Shown piece by piece: positions 54,488-63,310 of a stretch of DNA of 64,000 nt. The stretch spans positions 6,251,978-6,315,977 of the forward strand of contig CM066923.1 of NCBI GenBank assembly GCA_033964015.1. Direction: 5' to 3'. Under the pieces are notes generated by a model. That model was not told the DNA's origin. It did no database searches and was given only the letters and a program-made list of their open reading frames with translations. The stretch's first letter is position 1. Each line of letters starts with the position of its first letter. The stretch is from Scolanthus callimorphus (taxonomy: Eukaryota; Cnidaria; Anthozoa; Actiniaria; Edwardsiidae). A program made the translations under genes and the position numbers.

Positions 54488-55033
54488 ATGGTTCGAATGG
54501 CTGTGACTCCTGTACTCAAGTCGAAAGTCGACGAACTGTTTCTCAGATGGCTCTCCATGCCAGAGACTCAGAAGCTTTTGAAAGAAGACTTAGACAGGGT
54601 TATCGAAGGGCGGCCGATTTCGCCTAAACATCAGAGTTGTGGTTCAAGTAGCGGCGTGATTGGGGGAGTTGGTCGCTCTGTCTCCCCACCAGCCCCTCCT
54701 AGTTCGTCCCCTACCCCCTCCCGGTCACCCCGGAGCCCTAGGGAAGTGAGAAACTTGAAGAAATCAGGGACAAAGACTCCACCGAGATCACCAAGGCTTG
54801 AGCGCCATGATTCGGGTCGAAATCTCATGAAGGAAACCCAGAAAGAAGGAAACTCTACGTCGAATGTTATTACAGAGGGTTGTGCGGCTTTTCTTCCGAG
54901 GTTTTATTTTCCGAACGGCCGGCCTCCAGCCAACGATAGCGAACTTGAGCAGACTCTGAAGCGTGTTGCGGATATTTTTAACGTCTTTGACGGAGGAAAG
55001 GCAACGAAGGAACAATTCTCTGCAGTTACAAAG
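54488..55033 (+). CDS. PPP2R3: PP2A B'' regulatory subunit, first coding exon (PPP2R3 family)
   Basis: B'' subunits direct the PP2A phosphatase to its substrates and bind calcium through EF hands. This exon opens with an ATG at 54488 (a second ATG follows three codons later) and ends at a donor (ACAAAG|gtgggt), giving 182 codons in phase 0. The start MAVTPVLKSKVDELFLRWLS followed by a leucine-rich helix matches the N-terminus of the B'' family. Next come a Ser/Pro-rich stretch (SPPAPPSSSPTPSRSPRSPR) and then FYFPNGRPP followed by an acidic helix, another family hallmark. The EF-hand core and the expected Cys/Pro-Leu-Tyr-Trp segment of the next exon are not found before the window ends, so the gene is incomplete here. 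A - strand retrotransposon lies downstream, presumably in intron 1. Whether it is PPP2R3A-, B- or C-like cannot be settled from this exon. Confidence 0.85.
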
Positions 55034-57650
55034 GTGGGTTTCAAAAAGCAGTGAGTTTCTTCTTCGTAGCTGGGAAATTCTTTGAAAGCGCGCGCCTGGA
55101 AAATTTCTAAGCCACCGTGTCCGTTAGCGTGATATTTTTCTCACAGGATTTTTGCAATTCGAGAAGGCATTTTGACCACCTTGCAGCGCAGGTTTATTTA
55201 TCAAGCTCTCGAAACTGAAAGCTTGTTTGAACAGTTCCTTTTGTGTATTTACAGAAATTCGAAAAGATACAGTCCCCTTGTTTTATAATGGTTTCCGAGT
55301 TTACCACAAAATGGTTTCCACCGAAGTCGGAACATCTTCAAATTCAAAAACACTAGACGTAGACACTGCTGCGCCGTGTAGTAACAGGTTTCGGTTTTCA
55401 AACTTCTCACGCAAAATTTGCGCAAAACATCAAAATGTGTACAGGTCACAGGATTGGAAAAAGTCCAACTGTTTCAGCATACGTATTTTTCGTAATCGCG
55501 TAGTTATATTCTGGTTCATTATAAATTTAGTATTTTGGAGGTTTTTCTTGCTGTGTTTAGGACATGTGTAATATAATCGGGGGGTAACACAAGTAGGAAT
55601 ATTAGATTGGGTTACAGACGAAAATCATTTTAAAGCCAAGGTTGTTTTCCGTAAATTGGTGAAATCTAAATGTGGCCTAAATACGTGAATGACTGAGCTA
55701 ACACACTCATCTTTACGGGTACATGACTGCCCTCTGTTATTTTACAAGTGCATACACTCGAAACAAGTATTGTCATATGATACCCTTCTATCACTCAACA
55801 CAGAAGGAAACCCAATGAATATAAATCTGCAGACATATTTATTATTATTATTCAAAGGCTTTCCTCTCCTGGGTTCAAAAAGAAAAGGCCCAATTAAGAT
55901 TATCAGATAAGGCATCTCTAATCACTTCAGGTCGCAAATTTCAAGCAGAAATCTTTGAAAACATATGAAGATGTTTCAAATCTCAGGATATTTCTACAAG
56001 TCTAAGAATTTTATGGATCTTTCTGGAGAATTCATAATTGGGATTATTTGAACTGTTATCCTATTATCATAGATAACTAAATTGGTGTTGACTTTGTAAA
56101 TTGCCTTTGTCCAGCCCCAGCTGATGGATTTGATAACTAGGGGATGGATGAATGAGTTTGGTATTCTGTAAAGGCAAGTGAATTGATTTCTGATGCAATA
56201 CTGGTAATACTGAAATTTTATAAAATTGTTCATGACAATTTATTGGTGTACGTGAGCCATTTCTTTTGTAAGTCTAATCCACCATGCTTTTTCAATCCAA
56301 CTCAACAATAGAATATTCAACAACTCAAAGCCCCATTGTGTTGTTTATCTAACTGTTTACAAACTACAATAAACACTGAATATATTATCTGACTTGTTAA
56401 AACGTGACTGATTTTGTTATGTTCTCGTTTGCCACACCTGAAGATAAGAAATCTTTTAGCAAGATTATAAGTAATGTTTTGAATAATACTATATTACACA
56501 TCAGACATTTTAAACATATCACAGGATAGTCAGCTAGTTTATGCAGAACTCTGTGAAGGCAATTGTCTGGTATATTAGTATACCGGTATGTTTGTCTTAA
56601 GGTATTTCAGGAGCCTCATTGACCAAACATTATTTTTCTTTAAATTATCTTAATTTGATTGTGGTTACTACTGCTGTTTTAGAGTCCTCAATAAAAACTG
56701 AGGTAATAATAATGTGTAAATTTGCAGTTGCAGCAACTTGCAGTAAATTTGCATGCAATCGAGGCTACATGTATACATACATGTATGTACAATATGCACT
56801 CTGTTCTTACACGTTGTTTTTTCCTATAGCTTATTTGTTAAATTATGATATCCAAGAAACATCATGCTGAGAGATTATGCTTAAAAGTACTGGAATTATG
56901 CAAAGAATGTAATTGAACAGTAGGTTGCTGCATTATAGCTAAACTTTGTTGGTGGTCATTTACATTACTATCTATAGAACAGCCATCAGCTGTGATTTTT
57001 GAATATCTTTTTGTACAATTACCTCCATTTTTCTTTCAGAAGTAGTGCATTTTACTATTTATTTAAGATACTGCTCTTTAGCTACAGGTGACATTTTATT
57101 CATTCATGAGAATATTCCACTTGGAGCCAGAGTAATGTTCAGTAATAGATCAGGACCACTGTGAACTCTAAATAGCTGGCAACCCTGGAAGTAATTGAGT
57201 GACAAAACCTGCTTTTAGCAGAATCAGCTATTTCCTATCCTCAGGTTCCCTATCCTCAGGTTTATTTGACAGAAACTTTAATTTCAGTCATAAATAAGAT
57301 TACAGCTTATTCTTCATTTATTTTTACAGCCTTTGTGTCTCCAGGGAGTTGTCTTTTAGTTGTCTCCTGGTGTGTTAAAACAAGTTTACAACAAAATTAG
57401 TATGTGTCACCAAATTTCCCTTCAGGCCAGAAAACTCATTAAAGTCTATTGCACCTGAGATATTGATCTCGCTTAGAGGAAGTAAGGTTAAGGGATAGCA
57501 TTTTGTCCTAGAACTCATGTCTATCATGCAAAATAGCCACTTACTCTAAAATGCTTTGATATGCCCTAGGGGTATATTTTATTTCAGACCTTCCCATGCA
57601 GGTGAGGGGGTGTCATAGGGACAAGTTACAAATATTTTTTTTTTGGAATG
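55034..57650 (+). other. Presumed PPP2R3 intron 1, no exon seen
   Basis: AT-rich. No splice-bounded frame resembling the next B'' exon and no clear element ends were found. Confidence 0.5.
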
Positions 57651-57653
57651 GGA

Positions 57654-58280
57654 AATTAATATAATTATAATTCCCAAAAATTTCATATTCATGGATAAAA
57701 TGGGTCTTTCTGTAGGTACCGGAGACTATTGTATGGAGACTATTGTATTCTGTGTTAGCTTCGTTCTTTGTGTTACTTGGAGTCCTTTGTCTCGAGTCCT
57801 TTGTCTCTATTGAATTATGTCAACTGTGCTCCGGTCAGCTCCGGTACCTGCAGAACGACCGATAATATAAATTCGCATTAATGTTAAATATGATAATATG
57901 ATAGCACTTTCCCATCAATGTCAATTCCCAATTCTAACAGCACTTGCGAAAATAATACAACAAGCATTATTGCAGTTTCAAAACAGTCCATGTGGAAAAA
58001 AACAGGGCTTTATTATGAAGAGTTTCATTTATTTGTTGCAGGCTTGTAATCTACCTCTGTATTGGAGGGAGAATTAATATAATTATAATTCCCAAAAATT
58101 TCATATTCATGGATAAAATAAATTCGTATTAATGTTAAATATGATAATATGATAGCACTTTCCCATCAATGTCAATTCTCAATTCTAACAGCACTTGCGA
58201 AAATAATACAACAAGCATTATTGCCGTTTCAAAACAGTCCATGTGAAAAAAACAGGGCTTTATTAAGAAGAGTTTCATTT
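57654..58280. repeat. Tandem duplication, second copy cut by the retrotransposon
   Basis: The block aattaatataattataatt to atggataaaat occurs at 57654-57701 and 58072-58119. The following block, aaattcg to gagtttcattt, occurs at 57869-58030 and 58120-58280. The two copies differ at a few sites. Copy 1 carries a 167-bp insertion between the blocks; copy 2 does not. Copy 1 continues into atttgttgcagg, whereas copy 2 stops where the Ngaro-like element starts. Confidence 0.85.
57702..57868. mobile_element. Small TIR element inserted in duplication copy 1
   Basis: Ends gggtctttctgtaggtaccg (then gag) and, from the right, cggtcgttctgcaggtaccg (then gag) match at 20 of 23 positions. Copy 2 of the duplication (ggataaaataaattcg at 58111) lacks it and acts as the empty site. 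Only AT is visible as a duplicated flank. Internal short repeats (ggagactattgta twice, gagtcctttgtctc twice). Confidence 0.8.
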
Positions 58281-58488
58281 ATGCCTTTTCTTGGAATGGC
58301 ACAAGTTCCAAACAGGTTTTTGCTATTGCTGCTGAGCTCTGTTTGCGGGGCTAGAGAGGACAGACACCAATTTGGTATAAATATGGCTATATCTGTGCAT
58401 ATAGCCGTTTTTAATATCAACTTCATTCTTAAATAGTTAAAACGTGACAATGTATTTCCTACCACGCAAAGGTGGAGGCACTAAAAAC
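58278..58488 (-). repeat. Direct repeat B2 of the Ngaro-like element
   Basis: 211 bp, starting atgccttttcttggaatggc (after ttt) and ending ggtggaggcactaaaaac. Identical along its length to 58824-59034. Confidence 0.9.
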
Positions 58489-58823
58489 GGTAACCCAAAC
58501 ATTACATACAAGTTACCCTGTCAAATAAGTAACAAAAACACATCTGTCATGGTGGAGTAAAAAGGGGAGGCGGAGGGTAAAAACTTCTGGACACCTCAAG
58601 AGGCGAAAGCAAAGTGGTGACCAAACAACTGACGCATACGAACTTGATACGTCATGCATGAACGCCATCATGACAAATGCGCTCCCGTCAGGGGAGGTGA
58701 GCGTACATCTCTTGCATTATTCAAACATCAAAATTACAGTACACAATTTTTAGACTTATCTTTCTTATTTCATCAAACAACAGGTGAAAAGCATAAAATC
58801 ACTTATTCTTACAAATAATTTTC

Positions 58824-59034
58824 TTTATGCCTTTTCTTGGAATGGCACAAGTTCCAAACAGGTTTTTGCTATTGCTGCTGAGCTCTGTTTGCGGGGCTAG
58901 AGAGGACAGACACCAATTTGGTATAAATATGGCTATATCTGTGCATATAGCCGTTTTTAATATCAACTTCATTCTTAAATAGTTAAAACGTGACAATGTA
59001 TTTCCTACCACGCAAAGGTGGAGGCACTAAAAAC
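58824..59034 (-). repeat. Direct repeat B1 of the Ngaro-like element
   Basis: Identical partner of 58278-58488, separated from it by 335 bp. Small frames inside are duplicated with it and are not genes. Confidence 0.9.
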
Positions 59035-59172
59035 AGCCAAGCCCAAAGGGCCGCCCCACCCCAGCAGGAATAGCAAAATTGATACCCAAACCAATCATTT
59101 GGTTATTATAAATGTCCATAATCTATTAACTTGTAAATCCTTGTTTTAATCAGCAATCCAGACAATTGGGTC

Positions 59173-59404
59173 CCAGCATGAGACAACAAGTAGCCCTGCA
59201 TCTTGTTGATACATCCCTGAACCTGTCAAGAGAAATTAAAAGAAAACAAGGCAAAAGCAGGCCTCCCCCACTAATAGGGATCTCCATAATTATTATCCAA
59301 TCCTTACTCAATGAGATTACAAAGTTGATCACTCTAGACCATTTTGGTTACCAGCATGAGACAACAAGTAGCCCTGCATCTTGTTGAGACATCCATGAAC
59401 CTGT
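59173..59404. repeat. 54-bp direct repeat, 178-bp spacing, inside the retrotransposon
   Basis: ccagcatgagacaacaagta then gccctgcatcttgttga..cctgt occurs at 59173-59226 and 59351-59404 with two substitutions. It lies between the recombinase stop and repeat B1. Confidence 0.8.
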
Positions 59405-59681
59405 GAACAAAAATTGAGAGAAAAATCGGCAGAAACAGGCAAAACTGTATAATAAATAACTTATAAATTAGTTATGTTGAATGATGTAAGTAATTGATAA
59501 GAGATTAGACAAAATACCCTGTATGTTGCCAAATCCCTTCTCATGGATTTAAAATACTATTGAACTCCGAACAGAGGGCAAAAATTATGCAGAATACAAA
59601 ACAACTGTTCCCTGACAGTTGTCATGCCTTCTGGTATAGATTGGAGGTAAACTACTGTACTGCTATGCAAATACCCCCTTT

Positions 59682-60491
59682 TTAAAGGGTTGGTATCCGA
59701 ATGTATTTTTTAAATGCATCAGATTTCCAGCGACCTAGTAACCTTATTTGTTCATCTGATAAACCTTGTTCCGCAGCAAATGTAGCAGCACCTATTCGGA
59801 AACTATGTCCTTTGTACCTAGAGGGATCTAAGCTGCAATACCTGAGCACCTTATTCAGTTGAGATGCAAAAAATGCCCGTGGAACTGGGTCCCCGTTTAA
59901 AGTTTGGAAAAGAGGGCCATCTGTTGTTCCTCTGAGATGCAAATATTCAAGGATAGTCTCGACTGGACAAATTACTCGCTGCTTGGTGATTTTTACTGAA
60001 AAAGACTGCTTATTTTGGCTATGCTTAAAATGAAAGAAAATTAATTTCAACGAAATGAGTTGTCCCTTACTATTTGAGAGTGCTTTCAACTGATTCAGCT
60101 GTATTATGTTATCTGCATTAGTTTTGTTATTTGCTGTGATTTCCCCGATCCGCAGAAATGCATAAAATGAAAGCATGCACATAGCCTTAAACATAGCTGC
60201 CTCGTAAGGTGAAACAATGACTGCGCCAGCAGCTGAACATAAGTTTTTTAAAATGCCAACTGTTATAGGAAGCCGCATGTCAAATCTTGGGTCGATCTTA
60301 CCAAAACCCTTTAGCATTTCCATGATAAAAAATGATCTTGGATCTGGTATCCCAGCTAGCTTGTGCAAGTACCCGATGGCTGACACATAAGTATTCACTG
60401 TAGATGAGGCGTAATTGCGATAGTACAAGTAAGCAATGAATAATGCTAAATAGGATGGTGATATTGGCATTCTAGGGTGAAATGTTTGCAT
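59682..60491 (-). CDS. Tyrosine recombinase of the Ngaro-like element
   Basis: Integrates the DNA copy of the element in place of a DDE integrase. From the first ATG (60491) there are 269 codons. The N-terminal helical region (YASSTVNTYVSAIGYLHKLA) is followed by the catalytic core: Arg114 in FLRIGE, His229 and Arg232 in GHSFRIGA, Trp255 in LLGRWKS and nucleophile Tyr263 in KKYIRIP, the R..HxxR..W..Y set of the family. The frame is open upstream to about 60698 without an ATG and overlaps the end of the RT-RNase H frame by roughly 115 nt in the -1 phase. The sequence there (LPTYKRAWSLYQQFALNAM) looks like the true start of the core-binding domain, so the ATG at 60491 is probably internal. Expression may use frameshifting or a splice acceptor (tttacag, ending at 60674). 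Confidence 0.85.
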   Translation of the reverse strand: MQTFHPRMPISPSYLALFIAYLYYRNYASSTVNTYVSAIGYLHKLAGIPDPRSFFIMEMLKGFGKIDPRFDMRLPITVGILKNLCSAAGAVIVSPYEAAMFKAMCMLSFYAFLRIGEITANNKTNADNIIQLNQLKALSNSKGQLISLKLIFFHFKHSQNKQSFSVKITKQRVICPVETILEYLHLRGTTDGPLFQTLNGDPVPRAFFASQLNKVLRYCSLDPSRYKGHSFRIGAATFAAEQGLSDEQIRLLGRWKSDAFKKYIRIPTL

Positions 60492-60580
60492 GGCATTAAG
60501 TGCAAATTGCTGATACAGTGACCACGCCCTTTTGTATGTAGGAAGCGAGGAACGCTGCAGGCTTGACTTAAGCAGTTTTT

Positions 60581-63310
60581 CTACGATAATTCCAATTTCC
60601 CTGGCTGAAGGTGCAATGGAACCGGGGTAGGCAAAGGAAGCATGTGAGGGGCCAACTGACGGAACTTCTCTACCTGTAAACGAGATAAAGAATCTGCTAA
60701 TTCATTATAGATTCCTGGAATGTGACAAGCCTTAAATTGGATGTTAAATTGTAAACAAGCCAGAACAAGCTTCCGTACAAAGCTCATTAGCCTCTTATCC
60801 TTGCAAGTCTGCTTATTTATGATATGAACCAATGCTTGATTGTCTGTGTAAAATGTAATATGATGATTTGCCATGAAATTACCCCAAAGGTGTAAACTTA
60901 GCACAATAGGATAAAACTCTAGTATGGCAATATTCTGATACTTCCACTTTTCTGGCCATTCACCATAGCACCACCTGTTACCAAATACAGCGCCGAAACC
61001 TAAAGATCCTGATGAATCTGTGTAGAGCTGTAATGAATTAGAGGTTAGCCAATTGTCATTGAGAAAAAATGAACGGCCATTAAAGTGCTTCAAGAAATTC
61101 AACCATGTTTGCAGGTCCCGTTTAACTTCATTGTTTATCTTTATCCGGTGATTTGCCTTCTTAATACCGATTGTACGGTCTATCAACCTGCGAAGAAATG
61201 GTCTACCAGGCAAAACAACTGAGCAAGTAAAATTTAATAAACCCACTAAGGATTGCAATTCCCTGAGTGTAACTTTTTTCCGTGTAAGAAAATTAGCTAA
61301 TAATGATTGGCAAGTCAATAATTTCTCTCTAGGCAACCTTGCCTCAAAATTTAATGTGTCTAGCTCAATGCCTAAAAATGACAATGTTGTTGCTGGGCCG
61401 ACTGTTTTTTCCGGAGCCATAGGTATTCCTATGTCTGTGCACATGTGCAAAAAAGATTCCAATTGGTATTGACAGGATTTCAAATTTGGAGCTATAATCA
61501 TAAAATCATCCAAGAAGTGCACCATGTGTCTAATACCTAACTTAGCACCTGCTGCAAATTGAATAGCTGTGCTTAGAGCCTCAAAAGTCTTACACGAGCT
61601 TGAACAGCCCATTGGCATGCATTTGTCGTAAAAATATTTATCATTCCAATTCATTCCAAGGAGAGGATAATCAACTGGCCTAATTGGTATGATTCTGAAG
61701 GCACTTTTAACATCTGTTTTTGCCAGTGCACATCCTTTACCGAGTCGCTTAATCTCATTGATTGCATCCTCAATAGTGGCATAATTTACCATAGAATTTT
61801 CTTGCATTATACCGTCATTTATAGAAAAACCTTTTGGGTATGAGAGATGATGGATCAACCTAAATTCCCCAGGTTGTTTTTTAGGTACAACACCCAGAGG
61901 AGAGACAACAAAATCCTCAAATGGTGGCTTACTAAAAGGGCCAGCAATGCGACCTAAATCTAACTCTTGCTTAATTTTCTTGTCAACAATGCTGGGGTAA
62001 TCCCTAGCCGATATTAAATTTGGAGCCTTAAAGGGAAATCTGGTACCTTCAAAATGTATCGAAAAACCAAACTTAAATCCATCTAGCAAAAACCTAGCAG
62101 CAACAATTGGGTAATCTTGCAAATAATGAGCCAATCTATTTACTCTTACCGGGGTTGGAAGGTTTGGGGGACCCAGCTGCTGCATTGTGACCTGCCTTAG
62201 CATTGTTTCCGAATTTACGAAAATTACACTGGAGACCAGGATGAGGGCAGCACATTTAAAGCAATTGTGTTTATAGGAACATTGAGGAACTGTGCATTGC
62301 AAGCCTTTTTGGTAACGGTAACAATAACCTCTGGGAATGTTGGTTGTGTTTGCAAACCCTTGGTTTTGATTTTGACCGTTTTGACCATTTTGACCATGTT
62401 TGTTGTTATTTGAGAATTGGCGTGGTTGCACAGTTTGTGCCCTCATCCATAGCTCCCAGTGAATCTCACCCCATGGTAAAGACATTTGTGACTGTTTCAA
62501 ATACCTGCAATTTTCATCATAGAAACGCCAGGAACCACCCCGCGCAGCTAGATCCCTTACTACCTCCCCATACTTCATTAAACTAGGAGTTGCCTCAGGA
62601 AATTTCTGGGCATAAATCCCCACATAAACCTGGAAAGCTGATGTCCAAGCTTCTATTGTTGGCACTCTCCGGGTCTTTGTCACTGGCTCTAGACTAATGG
62701 CAGCTGGGCCAACTTCGCTTGTTTTAGAATCAAAAACCAAATGATATCCCTGAGCCGTTGCAGGGTTATTTGTGTTGAGTAGCATTCCAAAATCGATGTA
62801 CTCATGGCCCCATATTTTAGATTTCATCTTATCGGACACCTTGGCACCAATGGGTACGGCCATCGAGTTAAACACTGCCTTAGGCTTAGAGTTAGAGGCT
62901 CCTAATGGAAGCGCCTCACCTGTAATGGCATGAACAGCTTCATTGATTGAATTCTCCACAATAACGTCTGCCACTGGCGAAACACTGGGATTATCTGCGA
63001 CGACAACCGTCTGCTCCGTCTGGCTGAAATGCTGCTCAAGGCCACTTACCACTGCATCTTTTATGGTGCTGGCTAACAGGGCTATAGAGCAACTTGGCAT
63101 GGATACCATGTTGGACTGCAGATCTTGTGGAACTGCTTGGGAGTCTTCAACTGCTGCAATGACAGTTTGGGGTTCGTCTCTGCCCAATACCACAGGATGG
63201 GTTTTTCCCCCCTTTTGGTTAGCCTTCCTTTTGTCAGATCTCTTTTTTGTTGTAGCCACTTCTGGTTCAAGAATAGCCGATGGCTTGCGTTTACGTGTAC
63301 TGCGCCTCAT
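60581..63310 (-). CDS. Gag-like / reverse transcriptase / RNase H polyprotein of the Ngaro-like element
   Basis: A 909-codon frame from the ATG at 63310. The open frame runs further upstream through the minisatellite, but that part is unlikely to be coding. A basic N-terminus (MRRSTRKRKP) leads to a Gag-like domain with WRFYDENCRYL at about residues 261-271, then a Gln/Asn-rich stretch and a Cys/His cluster (C330, C339, C344, H348, C350, C353). Reverse transcriptase follows (about 450-650) with AKTDVKSAF (D533) and the HFLDDF active site (D601, D602). RNase H (about 760-875) has D765 in YTDSS, E798, D823 in YTDNQ and D873 in LADSLSR. Catalytic residues look intact. Around codon 354 the frame changes character: the Gag-type reading continues in another frame to a stop at 62138-62136, so a 1-nt length change appears to have fused two frames. 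Ends with TAG at 60583-60581. Confidence 0.85.
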   Translation of the reverse strand: MRRSTRKRKPSAILEPEVATTKKRSDKRKANQKGGKTHPVVLGRDEPQTVIAAVEDSQAVPQDLQSNMVSMPSCSIALLASTIKDAVVSGLEQHFSQTEQTVVVADNPSVSPVADVIVENSINEAVHAITGEALPLGASNSKPKAVFNSMAVPIGAKVSDKMKSKIWGHEYIDFGMLLNTNNPATAQGYHLVFDSKTSEVGPAAISLEPVTKTRRVPTIEAWTSAFQVYVGIYAQKFPEATPSLMKYGEVVRDLAARGGSWRFYDENCRYLKQSQMSLPWGEIHWELWMRAQTVQPRQFSNNNKHGQNGQNGQNQNQGFANTTNIPRGYCYRYQKGLQCTVPQCSYKHNCFKCAALILVSSVIFVNSETMLRQVTMQQLGPPNLPTPVRVNRLAHYLQDYPIVAARFLLDGFKFGFSIHFEGTRFPFKAPNLISARDYPSIVDKKIKQELDLGRIAGPFSKPPFEDFVVSPLGVVPKKQPGEFRLIHHLSYPKGFSINDGIMQENSMVNYATIEDAINEIKRLGKGCALAKTDVKSAFRIIPIRPVDYPLLGMNWNDKYFYDKCMPMGCSSSCKTFEALSTAIQFAAGAKLGIRHMVHFLDDFMIIAPNLKSCQYQLESFLHMCTDIGIPMAPEKTVGPATTLSFLGIELDTLNFEARLPREKLLTCQSLLANFLTRKKVTLRELQSLVGLLNFTCSVVLPGRPFLRRLIDRTIGIKKANHRIKINNEVKRDLQTWLNFLKHFNGRSFFLNDNWLTSNSLQLYTDSSGSLGFGAVFGNRWCYGEWPEKWKYQNIAILEFYPIVLSLHLWGNFMANHHITFYTDNQALVHIINKQTCKDKRLMSFVRKLVLACLQFNIQFKACHIPGIYNELADSLSRLQVEKFRQLAPHMLPLPTPVPLHLQPGKLELS

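Noticed and set aside
58149..59011. Repeated 70-95-codon frames on both strands
   Set aside because: They are identical because they lie in the 211-bp direct repeats of the retrotransposon; no protein family.
60560..60600. -1 slippery site at the RT stop
   Set aside because: The local ccagggaaattgg does not fit the X_XXY_YYZ pattern in the RT frame.
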